Part shown: positions 1-11,108 of the stretch, piece by piece
Layout of the letters: every line of letters starts with the position of its first letter
How positions within the stretch are numbered: the first letter of the stretch is position 1
Source: Selaginella moellendorffii
Lineage: Eukaryota > Streptophyta > Lycopodiopsida > Selaginellales > Selaginellaceae
Direction of reading: 5' to 3'
Length of the DNA: 64,000 nucleotides
Assembly (NCBI RefSeq): GCF_000143415.4
Contig: NW_003314262.1
Coordinates: 5,287,876-5,351,875 of the forward strand
The notes under the pieces: generated by a model
Databases searched by the model: none
What the model was told of the DNA's origin: nothing
What the model saw: the letters and a program-made list of their open reading frames with translations, nothing else
Made by a program: the position numbers and the translations under genes

Positions 1-2745
1 AAAATTATCTACAAAACAACCAAGATATTGCACTTGCTTAGAAAGTGCTACATTTCATTCATACACTTTGGAGTAAGAAACTTTAGAATAGCCACAAGTT
101 TGTCAGAATCAAGTTATAAACCCTCATAAGAAATATGATACCCAAGATAAGATATGTCCTTGGATCCAAACACACACTTCGACCACTTTAGCTTTAAACC
201 AACATCCCGTAGCTAATACAACACTTTATGAATATCACGAATGTGTTCCTCATATGTCCCCTCCGAGTGGATCAAAACATCATCAATGAAGTTAGCAGTC
301 ACTTCTAGCATATTGCAAAGAACCTCGTCCATTATTCACTAGAAAGTTGTTGAAGTACTGTTCAAACTAAATAGCATCACCAAAAACTTGTAAAAACCAA
401 ACAGTGTATAAAAAGAAGTCTTAGAAATATCTTCTTCGGCCATCAGTACTTGCCAACACCCAAAAGCAATATTTAACTTGGTGAACCAACAACTTCTCCC
501 TAAATGATCCAAAAGATCAACAATATGAGGAAAAGGGTACACATCCAGGATCGTCACTTCATTTAATGGACAATAGTCGATGCAAAAACGAATATTCCCA
601 TTAGGCTTCGTCACAATATGAGGTTCACATACCCAAGGACTCCATAACTTTCAAATAACAGCCTTTTCTAACATTTCCTTGATGTTTGCATGTAAAATCA
701 TGATCTCTTTGGGTTACTAATGATGAACAAGAACCTTAATTAGACGAGCATTCCCGGTTGGAATCAGATGATATATGGCAATCTTGACCCCAGACAATAG
801 ATCAAATTCAAAGAGATTAGCATACTCCATGAGCCAGTCAACTATTGCAATACAAAAATTGTTGGAGGGATCGGAAAAGGGAAGAGCAAAACAAGACAGA
901 AACATAAAAGGAAGTAGTGGGGAGACAAAAGTAATTAAAGTAAAAATAGAAACAAAAGAACAAAAAGGTATAGAAATAAGAGGAATAAATGAAATATAAA
1001 GAAGTATGAAATAAGCGGGAGAAGCCTCAAAGTCACATTTGGTATGATTGCACTACAACCAATCCATACCAAGGATGAGGTCAAAAGTTTGACTCAGCAC
1101 CACCCACAATAACTACAACTCAAGCTTGAGATCGCCCACACACACAATTAAGTCCGCCTCATCTCGTGCACATGCATGTGTATAGCCGTTGCCATAAAGA
1201 ATGAAAACTCACTCTACTGCACGACACAAATGTAAACAACAACGTGTGGCAATAGGTTGAGCAATAAAAAATAAACTTGAACTTGTATCAACCAACACGG
1301 AGAGAATAATAGAAGACCTCTTATTATAAAAATGAGCTTGGAAAGTAAACATTAGATGAACTGGTGCCGAGTGAACCCCATGATGATACTCCCAAAAAAA
1401 AGATGGAGGGGTCATTAACTTATTCGCACAAGGTCCCACCATTAATCGTGTGACTCCTCGTTTCCTGGATACATCTCAATGTCCAAACCTTCCATTACAG
1501 TAGCACTAATAGAACGTTGTTGACACCAAGGTCTCCACCCAGAAAATGGAGGTTGCCTATCTGAAAAACATCGATAACACCGATAAGTGTGACAAACTTC
1601 ATCACACACCCAATAGTGAACATCATGGCCACAACCACGTCCTCGCCCTTGTCCTTAAACTCGAGTAACAACAACATCAACCTCCATTGAAACAGGACCA
1701 TCGCCCATAGAAAGTGGAGCTGAAGGATGTGCAGCAAGAAGTGGAAGATGTGACATCTCATAATGTTGTGCCAAGCGAAGAGCATCGTCAAGGGTGGCGG
1801 GCACAAATGCATGCACAAAGCCGACAAAATCTTGACAAAGTGTTAGCCACAACATTCCTAAATTGATCTAATCTAACATATTTGGCTCCGCACAAAGCAA
1901 GAAGCTTTGGAAACGAATATCAAATTGCATTACTAACTCAGATAGCCTTTGATGAAAATGATGCAATTGTTAAAAAGCATCATCACAATCGTTAGCACAT
2001 TTGAAGACATCCAGGAGAATACTCCAATCCCCACAAGTGGCTACACTCAAACCATTATACCACTATAGTGCTGTCCCTTCGAGACATGTGGGAAACTCAC
2101 ACAAACGTTAAGCATCATCCCAAGAATGATATATGGCAATCATCGTAAAGTGATTGAACTAATAATGCATAGGATTCTCACGAAAGAACTCCGGCCAAAC
2201 ACAAAGATTGGCACTAAGAGCAAGAGGAGCTGTACCACGTGCTGTGAATGCTACCATCAATTGAGTTTGGTTGTTCAATTGCAATCGCATAACATCAAGC
2301 AATTGCACCAATTGCTGCTGCAAAATCAAAGGAGGAGGAGATTGTTGTTCTGCCATAAAGATAAATGAAAAAGAAAGAGCAAAATAAAAGAAATGAAAAA
2401 AAACTAGAAGGAAAGGGAAATTTAAATAATGGAAAAGCTAGATCTAAACTAAAATCCTAAAAGAAAAGAACAAAAAAAAGGAAATGGAAAAAGTTAGATA
2501 TAACCCAAAATCTCAAATCCAAGCACTCATTAAGGATAATGAAAAATGCCCCTCAACTCCACTACTGTGAATGTATGAAATATAAAAAGGGAATACAAAA
2601 AGTGTGTATATCAATTAGCCCAAAAACCCTAGTTTATATATAAGAGTGAGTGGTCCAGATTAAAACTAATCCGACAGCTACCAAAATCTCACTACACTAA
2701 TATTAATATATGGCATTATAGCCGTACACTTGGACCTCACATAAT
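1..2745 (-). mobile_element. Degraded Ty3/gypsy-type LTR retroelement, gag to reverse transcriptase, cut by the window edge
   Basis: On the minus strand the order is gag, zinc knuckle, protease, reverse transcriptase, which is the Ty3/gypsy order. A gag-like start lies at 2356 (MAEQQSPPP), with more gag at 1655-1855. A zinc-knuckle-like Cys/His stretch lies near 1560-1620. A retropepsin-like segment at 1209-1442 reads VLVDTSSSLFFI, with the usual DTG changed to DTS. RT blocks at 339-614 include IRFCIDY, YPFPHIVDLLD and EDISKTSF. Reading frames are broken many times, so it is inactive. The 2400-2745 part contains a TATATAA-like box on the minus strand (about 2634-2645) and is probably the 5' LTR or leader. 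The same element recurs at 59965-62775; similarity between the copies stops near 2745 and 62775, which marks the element's 5' boundary. The RT end continues past the left edge. Confidence 0.8.
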
Positions 2746-3269
2746 AATAAATTATCCCATTATCTTTAATATATTTCAATATTATTACCTTATATATAAA
2801 TATTTTATAAATTATTATTACTGCTATTAAGAATTTTACTATAAATGAATAAATATTTAAAATTGAAAACTTTAAGATCTAATAAAATTCAATTATATTA
2901 TGTTATTAATCTTAATTTTAACTTTATAATTCTGGATAATAAGTTAGTTAAAAGTTATTACTTTCTTTTCCATTCTTAACATATATTACATCTGAATAAT
3001 TTGTGAATGGGTGTAATAGCCAGTGGAGAAGCATCTAAGTGAGTCATTAATAGGTTAAAGGAGGATCAAAAAATCAAGTTTTGGAGGAGAATATGGTGCA
3101 ATATATCACATAAAATTTAAAATTTTACAACTACATTTGTAAAATAATATATTTTATCTTTACATAGGAAGTCCCTTCAAAATCTAGAGCTCTTTATGAC
3201 AAAATATATGCCACTACATAACGAATTAAGAAATGCTAGCATTTGCAAAGTGTCAATAGGTATAACTAT
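2746..3269. other. AT-rich intergenic stretch, no gene seen
   Basis: Very AT-rich sequence between the retroelement boundary and the PPR fragment. No open frame, splice pattern or repeat with coding content could be recognised. Confidence 0.6.
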
Positions 3270-3560
3270 GAGGAATTTGAAACCAAGTAGTGTAACCTTC
3301 CTCCACACTCTTGGGGTGTGCTGCCATCCTGGCGTTATGGAGGAGGCAAGGGAAGATTTTCCAAAACATGAGTAGTAACTATAAAATAAACACAGATGAT
3401 CTTTATAGTGGATTGCTGGGGAGAGGCAACATTTGCCATGGTGGCAAGCATGCCTTTCCTGCTTGACTCAAAAAGTGTGGATGACTCTCTTGGGGAATTG
3501 TCAAGAGTGGAACAATAAAGTTGTGTTTGATTCTCTGAAGGACATTGAAGACGTTTCCTA
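3270..3560 (+). pseudogene. PPR gene 3'-end fragment, inverted relative to the adjacent intact PPR gene
   Basis: Plus-strand translation gives KPSSVTFLHTLGVCCHPG, then EEARE, and further on KVWMTLLGNC and VFDSLKDIED. These match the C-terminal part of the intact PPR protein encoded on the opposite strand at 3913-7830 (GVTFLHALGVCCHAG, KVWMTFLGNC, AFDSLKEMED). Several stop codons and frame shifts interrupt it near 3370-3460. It is a non-functional tail copy. The copies point toward each other with about 350 bp of AT-rich DNA between them. Confidence 0.85.
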
Positions 3561-3912
3561 TTATTTTTTAACTAAGTATTAAAGTAGACAAAATTAGTTA
3601 AAGACTGAAGTCCTATTATAAAAAGAAGGCATTAAATTTGATTGATAAAAATTTCAAAAGAAAACAATATAATTCATGCTATTGATACTAATTAACAGTT
3701 AGAAATTTGGCCATCTTCAATAACACTACCTCTGGCAACATATTTTGATTTTGTAAGGATTAATATTACTTCTACAAAGTCATTATTAAATCAAAGGTGG
3801 TGTCATGACTATCTAATTACAAGATTTTAACAATAACAATCCGTCCGCTCTTTGCAAAATGAAAGATGCAATAATTATTAACAGTATATTGATAAATAAA
3901 TCCTCTCTTTTT
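3561..3912. other. AT-rich spacer between the inverted PPR tails
   Basis: No gene recognised. It forms the centre of the inverted arrangement of the PPR fragment (plus) and the intact PPR gene (minus), and it must supply the 3' end and poly(A) signal of the intact gene. Confidence 0.5.
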
Positions 3913-6900
3913 TTAAGTCTCAAAATTCAATGCACTCGAAGTATAAAGATTGGTCATCAAAATGTAGGCAGCACAGTCCTCATCCTCCATCTCCTTGAGA
4001 GAATCAAAAGCAACCTTGGCAAACTCCACATTGCCCCACTTGTGACAATTCCCCAAGAACGTCATCCACACCTTTGCGTCGGGCTGGAAAGGCATGCCCG
4101 CCACCATCGCAAACGCCTCCTCGAGATGGTTGCCTCTCCCCAGCAAATCCACCATGCAAGTGTAATGCTCCATCCGCGCCTCCATTCCATAGTCACAGCT
4201 CATGCTCTGGAAGATCTCCCTCGCCTCCTCCACAAGCCCGGCATGGCAGCACACCCCAAGAGCGTGGAGGAAAGTTACACCGCTCGGTTGGATTCGCTCC
4301 CTTTTCATGGATTCCAAGAGCCCAAGAACGCTTGGAGCGTCACCCTGACGAGCAAATCCAGCGATCAAAGCGTTCCAAGCCACCACCTCCTTGGTTTTCA
4401 TGGAGTCGAAAACTTGCTTGGCTTCGTGCATGGCTCCACACTTTCCATAGAGATCGATGAGCGAGTTTGCCACCTGGTGTTCTAGCGATGATCCGGAGGA
4501 ATCGAGAACTTGGCAGTGGATCTCTCGTCCTATTTCCAAGTTGGACGAGGAGACGCAAGCCTTGAGCGCTGCTACGAAAGTGGCCGAGTTTGGACGACAC
4601 TGATCGACGTGGTGTTCTTGTTGCATCAACGCGAAGAGTCCGAGCGCTCGCGAGGATTGATCGGTTAGTGCGTAGCCGAGTATGAGAGCGCTCCATGAAA
4701 CTACGTCCCGATGGAGCATTCGATCAAAGGCTCGCTGGGATCCAGGCATGAATCCACACTTTGCGTACATGTCCACCAGCGTGTTCCCGAGATAAGTATC
4801 CAAGCTCTTGTGATCTTCCTCGAGCTGCGAGTGGATTTCCAGGCCTCTTCTCAGCGAATTCTTCTTGACGAGCAGAGCTGGACGATCTGAAAGAGATACT
4901 CTCGTCCCGGTCTCCATAGATGCGAGGATCGAGCAAGCGTTTAGAGCAGCGATGTATGTCCTAGAGTCGGGAGTGAATCCTTCCTGCCGCATTGCCGCGA
5001 AGAGCTTGAGCGCTTGCTCGCCATCCTGTGCTTGCGAGTATCCCATTATCAGCGTCGTCCAAGAAACCACGTCCTTGATCGCCATTCTCTCGAAAGCTTG
5101 CCTCGCGAGAGCCATGCTACCACACTTAGCATACATGTCCACGAGAGCGCTTCCCACGAAAACATCCTTCTCGACTTCGCGGCCGAGGGTTTCCTCGAGT
5201 TCGCTGTGAAGAGAAACTCCTGTCGAGAGAAAAGCTCTCCCCGAGAAGTTGGAGAACTCTTCTTCACTTGAGAGAGTTTTAGTTCGCTCGCCTGGATCAT
5301 CGTCGATCTTGTTTCTTTCCTGCTCTCCAAGGACGCCGCAAGCGGTGAAAGCCGCGATGAACGTTCTCGAGTCCGGAACGAACCCCTCGAGCTTCATCTG
5401 CTGGAAGAGGCCGAGAGCTCGCTCCGGCTGGCCGCACTGCGAGCTTCCCATGATGATCGAGTTCCAGGAGACGATGGTTTGCTGCGGGATGCTGTCGAAG
5501 AGCTGCCACGCCGAAAGGATCCTCGCGAACTTCGCGTACATGTCAAGCAGCGTATTTGTAACCGACGCTTTCAGCTGAAAACCATCACTCCTCAAGACTT
5601 TCCCGTGAAATATCCTTCCCTGTTCAAGCCAACGAGCCTCTCTCGACGACGATCCCAGGGACACGCAAGCTTTGATCGCAGCGATCAAAGTCACGGCATC
5701 CGGCTCCAGCTTTTCTCTCAGCATTCCAGCGTAAAGATCCAGAGCTTCTTCGCCATGGCCGTTTAGAGCGTATCCCATGATGAGAGCGTTCCAGGAGACG
5801 ACGTTGCGGGCTCTAATCTCCTCGAAAACTCCCCGAGCAGCAGCCATGGTTCCACACTTTGCGTAGAAATCCACCAGAGTGTTCTCCAAGAACACGTCCG
5901 AGTCGACGCCTCGCTGCCTGGCTCGCGAGTGAATCCGCGAGCCTCGCTCCAAAGCAAGTTTTCTTCGATCGACCTCTCTTGCGAGGCTTGAGCAAGCAGT
6001 GACAGCGGCGGCGTAAGCTCGAGCGTCGAGAAGAAGGCCACCATCGTTTTCCATCTCTTGGAAAAGTTCCAGAGCTTTCTCCGCGTCTTTCCTGTGGATG
6101 TGTCCCAAGATCATGGAAGTCCACGAGACGACGTCGCGACGGATCATCCCGTGGAAAACCACGCTCGCTTCTTCCATGCTTCCACACTTGGCGTAAAAGT
6201 TGACGAGGCTGTTCTCCAAGTTCATATCCATCGCCGTTGCTCGAGCAAAGCTGTGAAGAACTCTCCCTCGCTCCAGCCATGGTATTTTCTTGCCGCCACC
6301 TGCCTCTCTTTCTTTCCCAGCGACGTTGGCGAAGCAATTCAAAGCAGCGATCAGAGCTGGAGGCTGTGGATCGATGCCTTCGTCGATCATGCGAAGGAGG
6401 AGCTGGAACGCGAGCTCTCCCTCGCAGCACTGCGAGTATCCGGTGATCATGGAGCTCCAAATCGCTGCGTCGCGGCAGGACCCGATCGCGGACTCAAAGA
6501 TCCTGCGAGCTTCCACTGTTCTTCCAAACTTGGCCAGCATCTCTATCAGAGCTCTCGCGACGCAAGCGTCCAGATCGATCGCAGCTCTCTGGAACTGCGA
6601 GTAAACCTCCAGTCCTCGTTGATCGTCCTCCAAACTCGAGCAAGCTGTGAAGGCCCCGGCATAAGTTCGCGAAGTTGGCTTGATAGATCCTTCTTTTTCC
6701 ATCCGAGAGAAGATCTCGAGGGCCAGCGCTGCTTGTCCGCTCGATGCAAACCCCTGGATGATCGAGTTCCAAGTCACCTCGTCCTTCACTTCCATCCTCT
6801 TGAAGATCTCGCGAGCTTCTTGGACCGATCCACACTTCGCGTACGCGTCAAGCAACGAGTTTCCGACGAACAAGTCGAGCTCGCAGCCACTTCTTCGCGC

Positions 6901-7830
6901 TTGAGCCTGGATTTTCTTCACAGAATCCATACGAAGACCACTCAAGCTGGAGCAAGCCTTGATAGCAGCGACGAAAGTCCGTGAGCTCGGCGTGAATCCC
7001 TCCTCTTGCATGCGATCAAACAGCTCCAACCCACTTCCACCCTGCCCGCTCTGCGCCAGTCCCAGGATCATCGAGTTCCACACCACCTCGTCTCGAGAGC
7101 TATCCATCTTCTCGAAAACTTTCCTGGCCTCGCCGATGCTTCCGCACTTGATGTACATATCCACGAGCGAGCTGGCGACGAAAGTGTGGCTCTCGAGCCC
7201 GGCCTTGGTGATCTCTTCATGCAAAACTCTTCCTCGATCCAAGCTCGAAACCTTGACGAGAACTCCAAGTCCATCGATCTTTAATCCCTGTTCTTGAGCT
7301 GCCAAGCTCGAGCAGGCCTTGACAGCCGCCACGAAAGTCCGAGAGTCCGCCGACAAGATCTTCTCCTCTCGCAAGCGAGCGAAGAGATCCAAAGCTTGCG
7401 AGCTTTCCCCGTTAACAACACACCCCATGATGATCGAGTTCCAAGAGACCAAGCTGCGATGGACCATGCTCTCGAAGATCTTCCTGGCCTCCGCCAAGCT
7501 TCCACACTTGGAGTACATATCCACCAGGCTGTTTGACACGCAAATGCTGGCTGCGGCATCGCGGTTCTTGCAGCTCCAAAAGGAAGAGATATTTTTCTCC
7601 GCTGGTAAATCTCTAGAACTCTGAGAACTTTCTTCTCCGGCGTTTTGATCGCCTTGAAGCTCGGCATGGATCTTCTTTCCGGCTTGTAAATCCCTCGATA
7701 CGCCGCAGGCCTTGAGAGCAGCGACGAGGATGGACACGCTTGGCCTTAGCTTACCTTGTCGTGCTTTCTCATAGTTTCTGAGAGCTTCCTTGGCATCGAA
7801 TACCGGCCGCTTACCTCTTGGCTGTGCCAC
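3913..7830 (-). CDS. Pentatricopeptide repeat protein, PLS class, intronless, 1305 aa, no DYW domain
   Basis: One uninterrupted frame of 1305 codons starting MAQPRGKRPV. It contains about ten successive P-L-S repeat cycles, each marked by an S-type block such as VSWNSIIMG, EVTWNSIIQG or DVVSWTTLIMG, and by L-type blocks such as LVDMYAKCGS. PLS-class PPR proteins bind organellar RNA one base per repeat and usually serve C-to-U editing or processing in plastids or mitochondria. After the last S motif comes an E1-like block (HYTCMVDLLGRGNHLEEA, then KVWMTFLGNC), but the frame stops right after TNLYTSSALNFET. E2 and DYW deaminase domains are absent, so editing would need a DYW partner in trans. 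The N-terminus is basic, which fits organelle import but is not decisive. The abrupt end beside an inverted tail copy suggests that the 3' end was altered by rearrangement. Function and RNA target are unknown. Confidence 0.9.
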   Translation of the reverse strand: MAQPRGKRPVFDAKEALRNYEKARQGKLRPSVSILVAALKACGVSRDLQAGKKIHAELQGDQNAGEESSQSSRDLPAEKNISSFWSCKNRDAAASICVSNSLVDMYSKCGSLAEARKIFESMVHRSLVSWNSIIMGCVVNGESSQALDLFARLREEKILSADSRTFVAAVKACSSLAAQEQGLKIDGLGVLVKVSSLDRGRVLHEEITKAGLESHTFVASSLVDMYIKCGSIGEARKVFEKMDSSRDEVVWNSMILGLAQSGQGGSGLELFDRMQEEGFTPSSRTFVAAIKACSSLSGLRMDSVKKIQAQARRSGCELDLFVGNSLLDAYAKCGSVQEAREIFKRMEVKDEVTWNSIIQGFASSGQAALALEIFSRMEKEGSIKPTSRTYAGAFTACSSLEDDQRGLEVYSQFQRAAIDLDACVARALIEMLAKFGRTVEARRIFESAIGSCRDAAIWSSMITGYSQCCEGELAFQLLLRMIDEGIDPQPPALIAALNCFANVAGKEREAGGGKKIPWLERGRVLHSFARATAMDMNLENSLVNFYAKCGSMEEASVVFHGMIRRDVVSWTSMILGHIHRKDAEKALELFQEMENDGGLLLDARAYAAAVTACSSLAREVDRRKLALERGSRIHSRARQRGVDSDVFLENTLVDFYAKCGTMAAARGVFEEIRARNVVSWNALIMGYALNGHGEEALDLYAGMLREKLEPDAVTLIAAIKACVSLGSSSREARWLEQGRIFHGKVLRSDGFQLKASVTNTLLDMYAKFARILSAWQLFDSIPQQTIVSWNSIIMGSSQCGQPERALGLFQQMKLEGFVPDSRTFIAAFTACGVLGEQERNKIDDDPGERTKTLSSEEEFSNFSGRAFLSTGVSLHSELEETLGREVEKDVFVGSALVDMYAKCGSMALARQAFERMAIKDVVSWTTLIMGYSQAQDGEQALKLFAAMRQEGFTPDSRTYIAALNACSILASMETGTRVSLSDRPALLVKKNSLRRGLEIHSQLEEDHKSLDTYLGNTLVDMYAKCGFMPGSQRAFDRMLHRDVVSWSALILGYALTDQSSRALGLFALMQQEHHVDQCRPNSATFVAALKACVSSSNLEIGREIHCQVLDSSGSSLEHQVANSLIDLYGKCGAMHEAKQVFDSMKTKEVVAWNALIAGFARQGDAPSVLGLLESMKRERIQPSGVTFLHALGVCCHAGLVEEAREIFQSMSCDYGMEARMEHYTCMVDLLGRGNHLEEAFAMVAGMPFQPDAKVWMTFLGNCHKWGNVEFAKVAFDSLKEMEDEDCAAYILMTNLYTSSALNFET

Positions 7831-8055
7831 ATTCCTGTTTCTATCGCTTTCGATCGCGCTACCCTAAGCGACCTGTTTTAGGGCTCTTCCGCAATTTAGG
7901 GAGTTATTCGTGTTTCTGCGTTTATAGCACAGAATAAGCGTTGTGAAAGAAGAATTGTTCTTTGTGCGCTTGCCCCTGGAAAGATTTGCAAATCCTTCTC
8001 GTGTTCCTGGAGTAGCTTTAGTGCTCATCATCGGTCGGTCTCCAGCGTTCGATTT
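7831..8055. promoter_or_regulatory. 5' flank of the PPR gene
   Basis: Short upstream region of the minus-strand PPR gene. The first ~60 bp (7840-7905), including CTGTTTTAGGG, recur beside the broken PPR copy at 14960-15065, where they form part of a divergent intergenic region. No clear TATA box was found. Confidence 0.4.
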
Positions 8056-8301
8056 ATGCTAAGAGTTGTGAGTGCTCTTTTGATTTCAACGCATACTAAC
8101 ACCGATCGCTGCTTCAGTTGCTGCAGATTGGATTGGACAGCAGGCAATAGATTCCTTCCTCGGAAAGGATTTGCATCCACTGTGCGAGAGGAACAAAAAC
8201 TTTGGAAGTTCAAGCGTAGAGGACGACGGCCTGTAGCAGTGTTGGCGTTGTTGGTAGCGTTCTGTGGTGGCGGTGGGGCTGTCAAGGTACATCGAAAATG
8301 A
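8056..8301 (+). CDS. Possible small membrane protein, 81 aa, divergent from the PPR gene
   Basis: An open frame starting MLRVVSALL. It has a basic central part (FKRRGRRPVAV) followed by a hydrophobic stretch (VLALLVAFCGGGGAV), which would suit a small organellar or membrane protein. No family was recognised. A possible intron acceptor (GCTTCAG near 8119) could make the true first exon different. The only support is frame length, composition and its place divergent from the PPR start, so it may be a chance frame. Confidence 0.25.
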   Translation: MLRVVSALLISTHTNTDRCFSCCRLDWTAGNRFLPRKGFASTVREEQKLWKFKRRGRRPVAVLALLVAFCGGGGAVKVHRK

Positions 8302-9950
8302 AACCCCTCACAGGCTTTAGCGTTAAGGTGACACAGGCTGAAAAAGCAATTGGATCACTCTCAGAGATTGAGAATGCGACACACAAATCTTGGCAGTGAG
8401 CGTGCTTCAAATGCTTTGCGCCACCATTACGTGGATCGCTTCCGCTGGATCTCCTCGGATCTCCAACAAACTCTAGAACTTGTCGCTTACCACTTCATCA
8501 ATTATTGCTTGCATCAAATAAAAGAGTAGAACTATTTCTTCAAGCTATCGGCGCTGGCGCTGGGCTCCTAGACGATGTGGTGTGGTGAGGAGCGAAGTGG
8601 GGCTATGGCGGCGAAGCGCTTTCCTCTCAGCGAAGATTTGGATGTCTTGTGTTGATGGATATGGCGTCATTGTGCTCCTATGGGTACCAGCTGGAAAGCG
8701 CATCTCTTGAAGGATGGGTGTGGCGAAGAATTGTGGACTCCTCTTGGTGAGTCCGCATAAGGAAAATTTCAACTCACAAGTGAACTGCCGTTGATTACCG
8801 GCAACGAGTGCAGCCCTATCAACCCTACCATGGCCAACCCTGTGACTAGCGTTTACAAACACAATTGCAAGAGTGTCACCTCAGGGGCACCCTCATCCTG
8901 CCACCCCAGGCATGCCACTACAGACCATGACTACCCAAACTCCATTGAACATTCCACGACCAGCGCCACTCCACCACCGCTACAAGAACATTGCACAACT
9001 TTCATCATCACCACGCCACCAACCCTCAGCCCATGCAAGCTACACCATTGAGCATTTTGTGACCATAAGGACAGAACTTTTGCAGAACTTTTAACATCTG
9101 CTAAAAAAACGATTGCTCCATCCACAATTACTACATCTGGTATGTGAAGCCTTACCTAGGGAACAACGGTTTCACTCACTTTGGACGAGCGGATTCGTGA
9201 GACATCACCCTCTGGAGCAGCAGATTGTGGAGCTCAAGAAGAAATTCCCAAACCTGTAACATGTACTAATAGTTCTTGAATTGCTCCAAGGATACCGGAC
9301 CATACATGTCTTGGTCTTTCAAGTGTTGCAAACTCTGTTTTGGACTCTTCTCTTTGCTGCATCCACCAGTAAAGCCCAACCTTCGCAACAGTGTAAACCT
9401 CTTGGAGATTGTTGTAAGTCTCGATACTGAAGAGTGGCTTGAATGGAGTGGTCGAGGAGGATCCCCACACCACAACCACTCCAGTGTCATACTGGGAAGA
9501 GCTGAACTAGGACAACAAAGCTAGTGAGGCTTCACTAGCTCTCCATTGGGTCTATGTGGTCTCAGGAACTATATGCGAGTGGTTAAAAGCCCTCCATGAC
9601 AATCAATCTTTACATAATGGGATTCACATGCCAAACATGTGAATGGTCGAAGCACGAATATCATCTCATCTGCTGGTCGGATGGGAATATATAGTGCAGA
9701 TCACAGAGGTCGACCCTTGAACCGCCCCAATCGTTGCACAATTGCAGCCATAGGGAGATGATAATGAAGACGCAACCTGGGCAGCAGCCAAGCTCCTGAA
9801 CCCAAGAGAATGAATCAGCTGAAATAACCTCATGGATGCTCTCCATGGTGGGAAGCCCCATCTGGAAGGTCAACTCGCCAAACCACCCTAACCACCACCT
9901 GGATCATGGGATCACCCCGACAAGGACTAGGCCATAGTGAGGCACAGGAT

Positions 9951-10110
9951 CTTTCAAAACATCAACTGTATGTCAAAATTGTTGTGCTGCCACTCGAGAC
10001 TGGATACCTGGCTTCCAGCCTTGCTGATTTCTTTCAAAACATCAACTGTATGTCAAAATTGTTGTGCTGCCACTCGAGACTGGATACCTGGCTTCCAGCC
10101 TTGCTGATTT
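9951..10110. repeat. Perfect 80-bp tandem duplication
   Basis: The unit beginning CTTTCAAAAC and ending TTGCTGATTT occurs at 9951-10030 and again without a gap at 10031-10110. The copies look identical base for base, which indicates a recent duplication or an assembly artefact. Confidence 0.95.
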
Positions 10111-10440
10111 CTTGTCCAGCATAGTAGAGAGGCTGCAGCATCTTTTTCCCACGTCCATATGCTAAGAGCAGAGTCTTCTCAGGGTTTACTGTCCAGTGCG
10201 TTCAGTTGACATCTGAACCAACCGTGACTTTCTCCAACTCTGCAACCATATCCAAGTGTTCTAAATTCTTGACAATTCCACCCCTTGATATGCTTTTTTT
10301 CCAGATGCCTGGATTGGTTGCTTTGAAAGGAGGTGTAGACTCTGCCCGCTTATATACTGGGGCTCCAGGCAATGCACCTACTAGCCCACACCAATATGAA
10401 TCTATACAGCATAATCGGCACATGACTGGAGCGTCAATTC

Positions 10441-10471
10441 CCCCCCCCCCCCCTCCCCTCCCCTCCCCTCT
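10441..10471. repeat. Poly-C / CCCCT simple repeat
   Basis: A run of C followed by CCTCC units. It is low-complexity DNA in which length miscalling is likely. Confidence 0.9.
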
Positions 10472-11037
10472 CCATGGATTTCTATCCAATGCCACGCATG
10501 CAGCGCTCACGGCATATCTATCTCATGCCAACTGCCAGAGTTCCCATTTCAGTAAGCAGAGGGCACAAGATGTCCAATCTGGCACTCCTATGCCCCACTA
10601 GCGCATCTTTCTTCTTCTTCAGCTTCTTACTTTCACAAATGCTATTTCTACAATGACACGTAAAGCGTGAGTAAGAAGTTCTAGACCGCACGGCTCATCT
10701 CACGTTTGCCATTATATAATGCCCGTGCTTAAGGGGTCTTACAATTGACAGGGATTGACAGCGTAGTGTGCTTCAATTGGCATAAGCTGGCACGGTAGTC
10801 AAAATAATTATAAGATTAATTATAAGATTAATCATATTATATTACAATATATTATTATGATTATATGCCAAAAGATTTAAAAAATGTAATTATTATAAGA
10901 AAATAATAAATTATGTGAAGTCCCACCATGGATTTAGATCCTCGGGATTGTCAACTTGATCACCGTCGCTGAGAGCATGCTTTACTCAGCGGCCTTCGTT
11001 ACTGCTGGCCCGCGAAATTTTGGTGGAGTCCCAGTTT

Positions 11038-11052
11038 TCCGTGTATATAAGC
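11038..11052 (+). promoter_or_regulatory. TATA box of the small cysteine-rich peptide gene
   Basis: The motif GTATATAAGC lies about 65 bp before the ATG at 11109, a normal distance for a plant TATA box followed by a short 5' UTR. Confidence 0.6.
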
Positions 11053-11108
11053 AGCAAATCCAAAACACCAAGCCATCATCTTCTCTTATCCTCTCTCGAT
11101 TCCCATCC

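Larger units (their letters stand above)
8302..10955. other. Gene-poor region; no gene I can support
   Basis: Several frames of 60-130 codons overlap here on both strands, but none shows a recognisable motif and none dominates. The region is of mixed base composition with sequence reminiscent of decayed transposable elements. It contains the 80-bp tandem duplication (9951-10110) and a C-rich tract near 10441-10471; 10800-10920 is AT-rich. Confidence 0.5.

Noticed and set aside
4074-4460. Long plus-strand frames across the PPR gene (for example 3859-4485, 6058-6984)
   Set aside because: They are shadows of the repeat-rich minus-strand PPR frame: composition follows the antisense codons and no protein motif is present.
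8545-9125. Overlapping frames on both strands at 8545-8862, 8791-9094 and 8931-9125
   Set aside because: No motif, no signal peptide, no splice logic; Pro/Thr/His-rich translation on one strand suggests simple composition bias.
10202-10601. Two opposite 100-130 codon frames with Pro or Gly runs
   Set aside because: The runs come from the C-rich simple repeat at 10441-10471; no supported gene.
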